A stretch of 64,000 bases of DNA from Deltaproteobacteria bacterium (GCA_002719955.1 PBFW01000056.1:62001-126000), one strand, 5' to 3'. Positions 34,274 to 44,000 are shown, numbered from the stretch's first letter. Made by a program: numbers and translations. The notes: generated from the sequence alone by a model not told the origin.

Positions 34274-35587
34274 TCATTTTATTTCCGGGTTCTTTTTTCG
34301 AGATGCATTCATGGATCGGCCGAGGTTGAGGTATTTGCGCACCGACCCGGAAATGACGTTCTTCGCGAGATAGGCGTCGAGCCCGTCCGGATCTAGCCGG
34401 GCCCAACGCACGAGGCCCTGTTTCAGGACGGTCTCGCGCTCCTTGAGATCGGGAAGCTGCTTTGCCAGCTCCATGGCCTCCGCGATTTCGCGGACCATCA
34501 TGTATTGCACCAGCGGAAAGATGGCCGAACTCATCGTCGGGTCCTGGTTGACCGCCTTGCCGAGCTCGACCCGAGCGGTGCCCGGGTCCTGCTTCAGCCA
34601 GAGATAGGCCGCCGCCCGTTTGGCGGAACTGGGGTTCTCGGACTCGGGTCGCTGCCTGATGAATTTCATTGCGGCAGCCGGGTCATCCTGTCCCCATATT
34701 TGCACGATGATCAAGAGCGCGTCTCCGGCATACCCTTCGTGCGCGATCTTCGGATACCATGCAAGGCCCTCTTCGAGATTGCGTCCGGCTTCAAGCTGAG
34801 TCGCCTGCATGGCGAGCGCATACCTCAGTTCGATGGCGACCGAATCGTCATCCTTGACCTGCTCGACCCATCGGGCAAATCCGTGTCGATCGGCTCTGGT
34901 GATTTCGATGGCCGTGAGCGCGATCAGTCGTTTTTGATGATCGGTGTCCTCGAGCTCTTGCAGTAATTCGAGCAGCGTTTCGAGCTGCTGATGGCGGCTG
35001 AGCGCAACGGCCAGCGATTCCTGCCCGAGCTTCAATACACCGTCCGGAAGCTCGGCCGAGGAATCACGAAGGGCCTGAATGGCCACTTCCCCCTTCGCGC
35101 CCTGTGCCAGGACGCTCATGATCTCCTCGGAAGCGAACTTGTGGGCTCTGGAACTCTTCCACTTCATGACTTCACGCGCCGCGCCCTGCGCATCGACCTT
35201 GGCCCAGAGGTTCCCGAAAACGCGCGCCTCGTTTGCGCCGCGCGCGTCCAGCTTCCCCTCGAAGGCTTCACGAAATTCCGAGAAGTTGGAAGCGTCGATC
35301 CGTCCATACACGGAGGCGAGAAGCATGTGGCGAACGAATGGATCTACTTCGCTGAGCGCCTTCAGGTAGGCGGGTCCGATCTCCAGGCTTTGATCTGCCG
35401 TCATCCGCTCCGCGATCCTTTCGGAATCGATACGCATTTCGTCGATCGAATCGAGTTGCGATTCGGAATTGCACCCGGACAGAGCGAGCAAGGTCGGGGG
35501 GAGAAGGATTGCTACCGCAACAAGAAACGCCTTGGCCCCATGACGGCACCATTCGTCTGGCTGGGCTCCTTTTCTGTCGGATATCAT
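34274..35587 (-). CDS. Helical-repeat lipoprotein
   Basis: 437 residues. A lipoprotein signal with core AFLVAVAILLPPTLLALSGC, where LSGC is the lipobox. The mature part is a chain of helix pairs like TPR/HEAT solenoids (EALLIIVQIWG..DPAAAMKFI, AKRAAAYLWLKQDPGTARVEL), likely a periplasmic or outer-membrane scaffold. No enzymatic motif. The start ATG overlaps the stop of the TonB-dependent receptor by one base (TGATG), so translation is coupled to it. Not recognised beyond the fold. It probably serves the receptor or the complex around it. Confidence 0.75.
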   Translation of the reverse strand: MISDRKGAQPDEWCRHGAKAFLVAVAILLPPTLLALSGCNSESQLDSIDEMRIDSERIAERMTADQSLEIGPAYLKALSEVDPFVRHMLLASVYGRIDASNFSEFREAFEGKLDARGANEARVFGNLWAKVDAQGAAREVMKWKSSRAHKFASEEIMSVLAQGAKGEVAIQALRDSSAELPDGVLKLGQESLAVALSRHQQLETLLELLQELEDTDHQKRLIALTAIEITRADRHGFARWVEQVKDDDSVAIELRYALAMQATQLEAGRNLEEGLAWYPKIAHEGYAGDALLIIVQIWGQDDPAAAMKFIRQRPESENPSSAKRAAAYLWLKQDPGTARVELGKAVNQDPTMSSAIFPLVQYMMVREIAEAMELAKQLPDLKERETVLKQGLVRWARLDPDGLDAYLAKNVISGSVRKYLNLGRSMNASRKKNPEIK

Positions 35588-38286
35588 CAGAACGTCACTT
35601 TCACGGACATGCCGTAGGTTCGGGGATCGCCAATGGCATAGAGAATCGACCCGCGAAACCGGGCCAGGTTGAAGACGTCGAGCGTGTAGGTCTGATCCGT
35701 CAGGTTCTCCACCCAGCCGGAGATCTCGATATTTTCGCTCGGAGCTTTGTACGTGAGCCGAAGGTTCATCAGCCATAATGCCTTCTGCCCGACCAATTCA
35801 GAGTTCTCCGGGCTGAAAAAGATGTCGTCCTTGAAGGACCAGTCGAAGCGTGGCACGAAAGTACCGTGGGCCGTCGGCAGGATCCATTGGGTATATCCGA
35901 CGAAAGAGAATTCTGGCGAGTTGACGAGCTGAGCTCCCGAGTAGTCGATCGTCGTCGAGACGGTGATCGGAGGGACCCCTCCCGGACTCGACTTGATCGT
36001 GTTCACGAAGTCGGTGTAGGCGCTGTCCAACCACGCAAACGATGCGAATAGGTTGAAGCCATCGAGAATGGGTGGACCGATCCCCTCGAAAGGTCGCAGG
36101 TCGATATCGAATTCGATTCCGAGGACATCTGCATCCTTCGCGTTGATCAGTTGATTGACGGGCAACCCGCCAGACGTGTTCCGCAGTCGGAATACCTGGA
36201 GATCGTTGTAGTCATAGTAGAAGGCCGCAAAATTTGCCTTGACGCGGGCGTCCCACCAGAGGGTCTTGGCTCCGAATTCAACGGAGTCGATCTGTTCGGG
36301 ATCGACCGGCGTTGTGAGCGACTCGCCTGAACTCACGGTCGCGTTTGAGAGCACGAGGCCGTTGATATGGGGTCCCTTCCAGCCTCGCGCATATTTCGTG
36401 TAGAAGGTGACGTCATCCGTGGGCAGGTAGCTGAACGTGATGTCCCAGGCGACGCCGGGCTCTTTTGCTTCACTCTTCTCGTTCTGGATGAAGTTGGTGA
36501 AATCACCATTCGGATTGATGAGCTGGGCTAGCCGGCTGATCCCGCGGCCGGCCAGCTTCATCTCCTTGTTCTCATGATTGAAGCGCCCGCCGACATGCAC
36601 AGTCAAGAATTCGCTGGGTTCCCAGTCGAGCTCCCCATAGACCGAATAATATCGAGTCCACATCTCGTACGATTGGAGCCGGGTGTCCAAGAAGTTGATC
36701 TCGAACTCGTTGTCCACGTCGAGCGATTCGTAAAGGAACATTCCGGCGAGCTGGAGGCTCAATCCGTCCGCTGCGTCCCAGCCGACGCGCCCCTCTCCCG
36801 TCACCTGCCAGGAGGTATTCTCGAGAATGGGCTCGAGGCTCGGGAAGGGATTGCCGTCCAGATTGAGCGTGACATCACGCTGATTCCACTCGTACCCGAG
36901 GATGAGTTTGTGGGTCCAATCTCCGGCGGTAAGCGTGGTCGAGATGCTGGTCCCGAAAAGATCGAGTTTCTCCTTTTCGACGTTGTTGTAGTCGCCTTCG
37001 AAGGGCTTGCCGCCAAAGGGATCTCGAATGATTCCGTTCAGCGGGCCCCCTCCGATTTCCGGGTCGTGGAACTCATTATCCGGGTCTGCATATCCGCTGG
37101 GAAAGTCCCTGTTTGCGATCGAGTTGTCGATGCGAGGCTCTCTCGCCCCCGCCGCCTGTCTCGCTCCGATCAGCTGGAATTGCCGCGCGTCGCCGCGATT
37201 CTGTCCGCCATGAAAGTTGACGAGAATGTCGAGCCCGTCCAGGAGGTCGAGTTCCGCCCGAAAGAGCGCTCGGATCGCCCAGTTGCTGACGTCGTTGACC
37301 CGTTCTTTGACCGGTGGGGTCGTTCCAGGCGTCCAGCCGAGCCCGCCGTACATCGTCGATGCAGTTGCACTCGGGTTGAAGCACTGTAAATGCACTCGCT
37401 GCCTGAAGGAGGTGAGGCCGAGTTCGCCGGGAAACGGACTATTGAAATTGGGATCCCCACAACGATTCTTGGTGTGTCCACCGCGTCGGCTGAGCTTTCC
37501 GGAGATGCGCATCGACAGGATTTCGGGAACCAGCGCAGCTTCGGCTGCCCCCTCGAGGTCGATCTGCTGAAAACGACCGTAGGTTGCGCTGACGTAGCCT
37601 CCGGGCGTCCCCGTCGGCTTTCGGCTGATGACGCGGATCGCTCCTGCCGAGGCGTTGCGCCCGTAGATCCCGCCCTGTGGACCGCGCAGGACGTCCACGT
37701 TGGCGACATCGAAGAGCTGGGCGAGCTGCCCCGCCGGCGAATTCATATAGATGTCGTCGTTGTACACGGCCACCGAGGACGACGAATTGGCATTGAAGTC
37801 GCGCAGACCGACTCCGCGAATGAAGAGCGTCGGATTCGAGGCCGCGAAGGGCGTGCGGATCTCGAGGTTCGGAGTGAACTGCGAAATGTCGGAAAGGTCG
37901 CTTGCCCCGAGTGCCTCCAGATAGTCGGAATCGAATCCGACGACCGAGACTTCCTCGCTCTGGAGGAGCGATGCGGATGTCGTGCCGACGACGATCATCT
38001 CCTCGATCCCGGCGAAGGGATCGACCCCCGCTTCCTGGGCCGAGGCCGAATCGGCGAAAAGCGCCGACAAGAGGATGGCGCCAGCGATCCAGGTGTTGGC
38101 GAGTCGACGGGGGCTGAGCGTTCGGGGGCCGACGCGATTGCGCCTAGGGGCCAGCAAGCGCTCCTTGTTGAGCGCAAGGCCTCGAATCAACGACCTTAGA
38201 GACGGTGGGTGGTCCGGAAAGCAATACGAATAACAAAAGGCGTCGACTGCACTTCCGGCGCGCACCGATTGAGATAGCAAGGTCAT
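35587..38286 (-). CDS. TonB-dependent outer-membrane receptor
   Basis: 899 residues. After a long N-terminal extension the signal hydrophobic core is NTWIAGAILLSALFADSASA. A TonB-box-like EEMIVVGT follows, then the plug (FTPNLEIRT, NPTLFIRGVGLRDF, VDVLRGPQGGIYGRNASAGA) and the barrel, ending SVKVTF with the aromatic C-terminal residue. Imports a bulky substrate (siderophore, glycan, lipid or similar) across the outer membrane with TonB energy; the SusC-type signature is absent. Start ATG overlaps the stop of the sulfatase gene by one base (TAATG). The barrel sequence is of the kind common in sphingomonads and marine bacteria, of mostly unknown specificity. Confidence 0.93.
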   Translation of the reverse strand: MTLLSQSVRAGSAVDAFCYSYCFPDHPPSLRSLIRGLALNKERLLAPRRNRVGPRTLSPRRLANTWIAGAILLSALFADSASAQEAGVDPFAGIEEMIVVGTTSASLLQSEEVSVVGFDSDYLEALGASDLSDISQFTPNLEIRTPFAASNPTLFIRGVGLRDFNANSSSSVAVYNDDIYMNSPAGQLAQLFDVANVDVLRGPQGGIYGRNASAGAIRVISRKPTGTPGGYVSATYGRFQQIDLEGAAEAALVPEILSMRISGKLSRRGGHTKNRCGDPNFNSPFPGELGLTSFRQRVHLQCFNPSATASTMYGGLGWTPGTTPPVKERVNDVSNWAIRALFRAELDLLDGLDILVNFHGGQNRGDARQFQLIGARQAAGAREPRIDNSIANRDFPSGYADPDNEFHDPEIGGGPLNGIIRDPFGGKPFEGDYNNVEKEKLDLFGTSISTTLTAGDWTHKLILGYEWNQRDVTLNLDGNPFPSLEPILENTSWQVTGEGRVGWDAADGLSLQLAGMFLYESLDVDNEFEINFLDTRLQSYEMWTRYYSVYGELDWEPSEFLTVHVGGRFNHENKEMKLAGRGISRLAQLINPNGDFTNFIQNEKSEAKEPGVAWDITFSYLPTDDVTFYTKYARGWKGPHINGLVLSNATVSSGESLTTPVDPEQIDSVEFGAKTLWWDARVKANFAAFYYDYNDLQVFRLRNTSGGLPVNQLINAKDADVLGIEFDIDLRPFEGIGPPILDGFNLFASFAWLDSAYTDFVNTIKSSPGGVPPITVSTTIDYSGAQLVNSPEFSFVGYTQWILPTAHGTFVPRFDWSFKDDIFFSPENSELVGQKALWLMNLRLTYKAPSENIEISGWVENLTDQTYTLDVFNLARFRGSILYAIGDPRTYGMSVKVTF

Positions 38287-39674
38287 TAGTCCTCAATCGA
38301 ATAACCAAGCGCTCGTAGCTGCCGCAGGTGCATGTCATCGAGTTCGATCTCAGGAGCACCACCCTCCCAGGGTGATGTCTGAGCGAGATATGCGTCAGCT
38401 CGGGCGCGAAGAGCCGCCACGATACCACGAAACGAACTCGCGACATCCTCGAATTCGCCGGGGTCTGCATCGAGGTCGAAGAGGAGGTCCCGATCCGGGG
38501 ACTGAGAGTCATGTATGAGGCGGTACGCACCATCCCGGATTCCGACAACGGGGATCGGGTCCCGGTCCTTTTGACCCCACGTGCGATCGAGGTGAGAAAT
38601 CGTCAGGTTCTGGTTCGGTGCTGTGCGTCGTTCGAGCAGCAGCGGCAAGAGCGATGTGCCGTCCATCTGGTCGGGGCCGGCCACGCCGATGAGATCGTAG
38701 AGGGTGGGCCAGACATCGATGTTCTGTGTGGGAAAGGGAACGATGATCCCTGTCTTCATGAGAAAGGGGGGGATCAGTATGAAGGGTGTGCGCACCACCT
38801 CGCTGTGCACATTTCGTGCGTGCCCCTCCGACCCGTGCTCGCCGAAGGCCTCGCCGTGATCGGAAACGAGGACGACGAGTGTCTTCTTTGCGAGATCGAG
38901 CGCGTGCAGCTCGGTCAAGATCATCTCGACCTGCTTATCGGTCCAACGAACGGAATTATCGTACGCGTCCGAGTAGGTCGATCCGAAGAGCGCGTGTTCT
39001 GGGGTCGTGATGTACTGATGAAGATCCATCATGTGCAGGTAGAGAAACCAGCGGCGGTCGCCATTGGCGCGCATAAACTCGATCGCGGAAAAAACGAGAT
39101 CGATGTCCGTGCCATCGATGCGGCCAGCCCCCGTCGGCCGACGCATCGTCGAAGGCGCCTGCTGACCCGTCGGCGTCATGTAGACCTCGAAACCCTGGCC
39201 GAATCCAAAATTGGGGGCGACCCAGCCATTGCGCCAGATCCCGGCGGTGGCGAAACCCGCGGCGCTCAGGATTTCGGCGGGTAGTTCAGCTGCGGGCGCA
39301 ATGACATCGCGATGGTTCAGCACTTCGGTGCGGGCCGGGTAGAGACTCGTCCAAAGAGAGGCCATGGACGTTTTCGTCCATGAGGACTGGGCCCAGTGTT
39401 CGTCGAAGCGGATGCCGGTTCGGGCGAAATATTCGAGCGATGGGGTGGTCTCCCGTTCGTAGCCATAGGCGCTCATGCGATCGGCGCGCAATGTGTCGAC
39501 CAGAATGAAGAGGATATTGAGATCGTCGCGATCCGGAAGGCTCGAAAGATCTTCGAGCGAGCCGATCGGTCGCGTGTCGGGATTCTCGAAGTCACTCGAG
39601 GGGCAAGCGAGGCCCAGGAGCGCGATCGTCGTCAGCGCATGGACGAGGGCCGAACGAGAGCACGCGGAACTCAT
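38286..39674 (-). CDS. Sulfatase-fold lipoprotein (alkaline-phosphatase superfamily)
   Basis: 462 residues. A lipoprotein signal (TTIALLGLAC, lipobox LGLAC) precedes the sulfatase fold. LFILVDTLRADRMSAYGY supplies the first metal aspartates, VVLVSDHGEAFGEHGSEGH the later metal ligands, and the C-terminal LFDLDADPGEFEDV is typical. The segment where true sulfatases have C/S-x-P-S-R is SSWTKTSMASLWTSLYP, so there is no cysteine or CxPSR for formylglycine. A serine/threonine nucleophile makes a phosphotransferase or other hydrolase as likely as a sulfatase. Its ATG overlaps the TPR stop by four bases (ATGA); the receptor follows with a TAATG overlap. Confidence 0.85.
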   Translation of the reverse strand: MSSACSRSALVHALTTIALLGLACPSSDFENPDTRPIGSLEDLSSLPDRDDLNILFILVDTLRADRMSAYGYERETTPSLEYFARTGIRFDEHWAQSSWTKTSMASLWTSLYPARTEVLNHRDVIAPAAELPAEILSAAGFATAGIWRNGWVAPNFGFGQGFEVYMTPTGQQAPSTMRRPTGAGRIDGTDIDLVFSAIEFMRANGDRRWFLYLHMMDLHQYITTPEHALFGSTYSDAYDNSVRWTDKQVEMILTELHALDLAKKTLVVLVSDHGEAFGEHGSEGHARNVHSEVVRTPFILIPPFLMKTGIIVPFPTQNIDVWPTLYDLIGVAGPDQMDGTSLLPLLLERRTAPNQNLTISHLDRTWGQKDRDPIPVVGIRDGAYRLIHDSQSPDRDLLFDLDADPGEFEDVASSFRGIVAALRARADAYLAQTSPWEGGAPEIELDDMHLRQLRALGYSIED

Positions 39675-42298
39675 TGATCCACCTCTGAACGAAGTGCGGC
39701 GAGCATGTCGCGCGCCTCGCCTGCTTCTGGAAAATCACCCACGCGCAGCGCCTCTTCGAAGGCCTCGGCGGCTCGATTTCGCTCGCCGAGTTCGACCAGG
39801 GCACGACCCATCAGGAATGACAGCCTCGGATCGACACTTGCCGTCGACTCGATCGCGACCGCGATCGCGGCCGCGGCCTCGCGCGGCTCGCTCCGCGCGA
39901 GCCGGAGTTCGGCGAGCAGTGAGGCGCCGCTCGCGGGATCGCCCTCGTTGAACCGCGCGGCCCATCGAGCCCAGACGAGTGTCTGCTCACCGAAGTCGTC
40001 GCGCTCGAAGCCGATGCGCGCCAGCGCACGCGCCGCTCGGCTATGCCAGGGATGCTCGACCAACGCCCTGCGGTACCTTCTTTCGGCCTCCTCACGATCC
40101 TCTGCCAGCATCGCCGCGTCCGCGCGCCCCATCACAGCACCGAGAAGGCTGGGTTCTATGTCGAGCACGCGTTGGAAGGCGCTTGCCGCCTCCTCCGGCT
40201 CGCCAGCGTCCAGCAGGAGGCGCCCGAGTTCGATCCCGGCTGGGAGCAGTTTCGGATCGCGTTCCACCGCGAGGCGAGCCGCTGTGATCGCCTTCTCGGG
40301 TTCGCCCATCGAGCGATAGATACGCGCCCATGCGAGCTCGATACCCGCCGAATCGGAGGCTTCGGTGCGAAGCGCACTCAGGCGATCGAGCGCCGTCGTC
40401 CGCTCGGGCTCGCCGCCCTCCGCTTTCAATCGGAACCATAGAAAAAGAGACTCGTGGTGGCCGGGCTGCTCGAATAATCCGGCGTTCTCGAGGCCGGCGA
40501 TGGCCGCCTCTCGGCCCGCCGTGCCCAGCTTCTCTGCGGCTTGATCGGCAAGCATCTGATCCCGCCATCCGAAGCGACTGACGAGCTCGATTCGCGCCCC
40601 TTCTGCGACCTCGAACGCGCCGATCGCCGAGGTCAGGTTGCCGAAGAGACGGAGTGCCTCGGGGTTTTCCTTCGTCTCCCCGAGCAGTGTGGATAGCGAG
40701 TCTATCGCCGCCCCGACGCGCCCGAGCGCGATCTGCATGCGCGTGAGGACCAGGCCTGCGTCGGATTGGCGGGGATCCGCCCGGAACGCATCCTGATAGA
40801 GGCTCATCCCGCGGTCGAAATCGCCGATCTCCATCGCTGCGCGACCCGCGAGATAGCGGGCCCCCACATTCGATGGCCAATATTGGAACGATTCCTCGAA
40901 GTGGGAAAGCGCCTTCTCGGGCGTGCCTCGTTCGAGCGCCAGGCGCGCGTTCAGCAGAAGCGGAAAGACCACTTCCTGGGCGTCTTCTTCGAGGCTCTCG
41001 ATGATCTGCGCGGCTTCGTCGTGCTGGTTCGCGCGGATCAGGATGTCGCCGAACGCGAAGCGAAAATTCCGGGGCAGGGAGGACCACGAAAAGTCGGGGC
41101 TGCCGGGCGCGTGACCGACCTGCCTCTCGACGGCCCGGTGTACAGCCTCACGCGCGCCCTCAAAGTCCTCCCACGCCACCCGGTGATCGGCGAGGGTCAG
41201 GAGCGGTTGGTGAGAGTCTAGGTCTTCTGCAGCCTGATTCAGTTCGCGTGTGGCGTCCTCGCGCCGACCGTTCGCGCTATAGCGGTCGGCCAGGGCGATT
41301 CGTAATCGTTGCCTCAGTCGCCCCGCTCCGGAGGAGGCCTTCTCGAGCGCCGCCGTCGCCTCGTCCTCCTCGCCTTCGGCATCGAGGAAGAGGATCCAGG
41401 GAAGCACGACGTCGGGTTCCGCGGGATAGACCTCGAGGCACGCGAGAAGCATCCGTCTCGCGCGATCGGTTTCGTCTTGCTGGTGTTCGAAGAGGGCTGC
41501 CGCCGCGCAATGCCGTCCCCTCGCGGTGATCGTGCCGCCATGGGCCTCAAGCCCCAGGCCGAGCTCAGCGATCGCCTCTCGCGCCTCCTGGACGCGGTCG
41601 AGCTTCTTGAGCAGCTCGATGCGTGCCTCGTGCGCGGTGAGTTCGCCCGGTACCAGGCCGATCAGGAGGTCCAGATCCTCCACGGCCTTCTCATGGGTGA
41701 GGTGACGTTTGTGGGCGTGGGCGCGCAGGCGAATCAATCGAGGCGTCGCCGGCACGAGGGCGATCAAGCGATCGAGTTCTCGGATCGCTGCTCCGGCGTC
41801 GCCGCCCGCAAAGAGCGCTTGCGCGTGATCGAAAACGACGTCGGATTCCGGTGGTGCGCCCTCGGCGGCGCGGGCGAGTGCCCAGAGGGCGAGGCTCGGC
41901 TTGTTGCTCTTGAGGAGGGCCAGACCGTACTTCGCGAGAGCGGTCGGCGGGACATTCTCCAAAGAGACGACCGGCATGAGCAGATCGACCGCCGCCTGGA
42001 ATTGAGTCGCTTCGATCAGGCGATTCGCACCTTCGATCCGGCGCGTGATCTGATGTGGAGACAGCTCACCCGCGGCCTTTGCGGCCTCCCCAAGGGGTGT
42101 TATCCGATCGCCGTCGGCGTTCCGATCGCACGCAATCGAACCGAGCGCGACCAGAAGACAGCTGGCAACGATCGCGGGCAGAACGCGTGCGCGGCGCGGC
42201 GCGGCATCACGTCTGTCGAGGCGAAATGAATACGAATACAGTGACTCTGCGTCAGCAAGGGGGCGTCTAGCCCGCACGATTCCGATGGACTTTTTCAT
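39671..42298 (-). CDS. Large TPR-repeat lipoprotein, possibly PrsT-like
   Basis: 875 residues from ATG 42298. After an unusually long polar start, a hydrophobic core (VLPAIVASCLLVALGSIAC) ends in a lipobox. The remainder is TPR repeats throughout (for example NVGARYLAGRAAMEIGDFDR, then AWARIYRSMGEPEKAITAAR). Size and architecture are those of the TPR lipoprotein (PrsT) associated with exosortase/PEP-CTERM systems, and a PEP-CTERM gene is divergent next door. That identity is inference; no exosortase gene is in the window. Its end overlaps the sulfatase-fold gene by four bases, opening a four-gene coupled series. Confidence 0.8.
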   Translation of the reverse strand: MKKSIGIVRARRPLADAESLYSYSFRLDRRDAAPRRARVLPAIVASCLLVALGSIACDRNADGDRITPLGEAAKAAGELSPHQITRRIEGANRLIEATQFQAAVDLLMPVVSLENVPPTALAKYGLALLKSNKPSLALWALARAAEGAPPESDVVFDHAQALFAGGDAGAAIRELDRLIALVPATPRLIRLRAHAHKRHLTHEKAVEDLDLLIGLVPGELTAHEARIELLKKLDRVQEAREAIAELGLGLEAHGGTITARGRHCAAAALFEHQQDETDRARRMLLACLEVYPAEPDVVLPWILFLDAEGEEDEATAALEKASSGAGRLRQRLRIALADRYSANGRREDATRELNQAAEDLDSHQPLLTLADHRVAWEDFEGAREAVHRAVERQVGHAPGSPDFSWSSLPRNFRFAFGDILIRANQHDEAAQIIESLEEDAQEVVFPLLLNARLALERGTPEKALSHFEESFQYWPSNVGARYLAGRAAMEIGDFDRGMSLYQDAFRADPRQSDAGLVLTRMQIALGRVGAAIDSLSTLLGETKENPEALRLFGNLTSAIGAFEVAEGARIELVSRFGWRDQMLADQAAEKLGTAGREAAIAGLENAGLFEQPGHHESLFLWFRLKAEGGEPERTTALDRLSALRTEASDSAGIELAWARIYRSMGEPEKAITAARLAVERDPKLLPAGIELGRLLLDAGEPEEAASAFQRVLDIEPSLLGAVMGRADAAMLAEDREEAERRYRRALVEHPWHSRAARALARIGFERDDFGEQTLVWARWAARFNEGDPASGASLLAELRLARSEPREAAAAIAVAIESTASVDPRLSFLMGRALVELGERNRAAEAFEEALRVGDFPEAGEARDMLAALRSEVDQ

Positions 42299-42567
42299 CG
42301 CGTCGGGCGTAGACTGATTCTCGTGTTGTGCGCGGTCCTCATAACTCGACGTTGTTCTGTCGGGCAACGTGATGGCCACGCTGGCGGAGGAGGGGAGTCA
42401 TCGGGCTCGGGGCTCTCTTGAGGGTGCATCTGTATTGGGAGATTCGGGGCGTTACGCGAGTTCACAGCGTTCATGTCATTTCGGAATTTCACCTCTAGGA
42501 TGCCTCCAATCGATTTGGGGAGCCGTTAAATCTGGAGCGACAACGGTGTCGCATAGGGGCGTAACAT
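42299..42567. promoter_or_regulatory. Divergent control region between the TPR lipoprotein and PEP-CTERM genes
   Basis: 269 bases with no gene-like frame, more A/T-rich than its surroundings near 42470-42530. It must contain promoters for both directions. AGGGG eight bases before ATG 42568 is a fair ribosome site for the PEP-CTERM gene. I could not identify sigma-54 or clear sigma-70 boxes with confidence. Confidence 0.35.
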
Positions 42568-43923
42568 ATGCAATCGACAGATCCGAGGATGAGCCGGGTG
42601 CTCGCCATTATCGTCTCGGTCACGTTCACATTTTTCGCGTTCGCGATGCCAGCCTTTTCCCAGGTTGCTTCGGGCGTTTCCCTTTACAAAGGAACTCTAG
42701 CGATCGGCTTCGGTGACCCGGAGAATCAGCCCGGAGGTACGAAGCTCGGTACCGGTGTGGCGCCCGACCTCGCCAATAACGGGCTTCCGGCCTGTGCACA
42801 AACGAATCCCTACGCCCCGGGGACGTTCGCGACGATCGGTTTCTTCGGTTTTGCAACGCAGGGCTCAAGTTCGCCGGCTTCGGTGATGTTCGCCGGCTAC
42901 TCGCCCTTGAATATGACCGCGATGACCGGAGGCGGCCAGGCGCCCGTGGCTTGCGTCCTTGTTTTTCCGCCGTGGCTTGCCAATAACCAACTTCGGTCCA
43001 GGGCGCAGCACGGCACACAGGTCTGGCCTGGAAACGCGGTCAACGCAGCGCACACGGCAGTTACCGGTGCGGCTGGCGGGACCGTCAGTGCGGGCGGCGG
43101 TTTTACCACGAATACGTCGTTTACGCCCACCGGCTTCTACGATCCCTTGAGGTCCGGCATGCAGACGATTACGCCCGGCCCGAACGCTTTCGGCGGCGGC
43201 GTCCCGGTGAACAATGCAGGCCATGTCCAGCTCGGGCAAAATACCGGGGGCGGTCTGAATTTGACCGGTGCCCCTCTCAGGACCTTTGGTGTCAGACAAT
43301 ACATTGATGGTTTCCTACCCTCTGGTCCTGCAATTTTCGGGACGGCGGCTACGACCACCGCCAATGCGGGCATTCCGGTCGGTGTCGAAGTGGGTTTCCC
43401 CTACACGGTTCGCCTGCGCACCCCCGGACCTACCACGACCAATATGGCTGTCTACCCGGGTAGCGTCCAACTTCCCTACACGGCGAATTTTGGCTGGAGC
43501 CACGGGGCGCAAGTCAACGCCGGAGGGTTCCCTGTTACTACGATGGGTGATTTCAAGGGGATTTTTCAGAAATGGACCACGGGCCGGGTCGTACACACCG
43601 ACCACGAAGGTAGCTATGTAACGGACCGGACTGCCACGGGTCATGACTGGACGACAGCCGAATTTGCCGCCAACAGCACGACCGGGCAGCACGGTACGAC
43701 ACGAAAGCTACAGCTCGTGACTCCTTGGTCGGCGAGCATTTCGGTGCGCCAAACCGGGCCCTTCGCGGGCGTACTGGGTGGCCTCCCGGACTTCGGCTTC
43801 GGCGGTGTCGCGGTCCTCACGCTCGACCTGCAGCCGGCTCCCGAGCCGGGCACGGCGTCGATGCTGGCGTTCGGCGCGGCTGGCCTGATCGGACTCGGAG
43901 CGCTGCGGCGACGCAACGGCTAG
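42568..43923 (+). CDS. PEP-CTERM sorting-domain surface protein
   Basis: 451 residues. An N-terminal signal peptide (VLAIIVSVTFTFFAFAMPAF, cleavage near SQ) is followed by about 380 residues rich in Gly, Ala, Thr and Asn with few charges, typical of surface or matrix proteins. The C-terminus is a clear PEP-CTERM signal: APEPGTASM (Pro-Glu-Pro), a hydrophobic helix AFGAAGLIGLGAL and a basic RRRNG end. Such proteins are processed by an exosortase and passed to the cell surface or exopolysaccharide. It is transcribed alone and ends at a strong terminator. Substrate-binding domains are not recognised. Confidence 0.93.
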   Translation: MQSTDPRMSRVLAIIVSVTFTFFAFAMPAFSQVASGVSLYKGTLAIGFGDPENQPGGTKLGTGVAPDLANNGLPACAQTNPYAPGTFATIGFFGFATQGSSSPASVMFAGYSPLNMTAMTGGGQAPVACVLVFPPWLANNQLRSRAQHGTQVWPGNAVNAAHTAVTGAAGGTVSAGGGFTTNTSFTPTGFYDPLRSGMQTITPGPNAFGGGVPVNNAGHVQLGQNTGGGLNLTGAPLRTFGVRQYIDGFLPSGPAIFGTAATTTANAGIPVGVEVGFPYTVRLRTPGPTTTNMAVYPGSVQLPYTANFGWSHGAQVNAGGFPVTTMGDFKGIFQKWTTGRVVHTDHEGSYVTDRTATGHDWTTAEFAANSTTGQHGTTRKLQLVTPWSASISVRQTGPFAGVLGGLPDFGFGGVAVLTLDLQPAPEPGTASMLAFGAAGLIGLGALRRRNG

Positions 43924-43951
43924 CGCTTCGAACGGGCTCGGCCGATTATAT

Positions 43952-44000
43952 AGGGCGGTGGTCTCCTTCCTGTTCCTGGGGACCGCCGCCCTCTTTTTTT
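43952..44000 (+). terminator. Intrinsic terminator of the PEP-CTERM gene
   Basis: A 15-bp stem: AGGGCGGTGGTCTCC at 43952-43966 pairs with GGGGACCGCCGCCCT at 43978-43992 through two G-T wobbles, with an 11-base loop. It is followed by C and seven T residues. It starts 28 bases after the stop codon. The best intrinsic terminator in the window. Confidence 0.93.
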
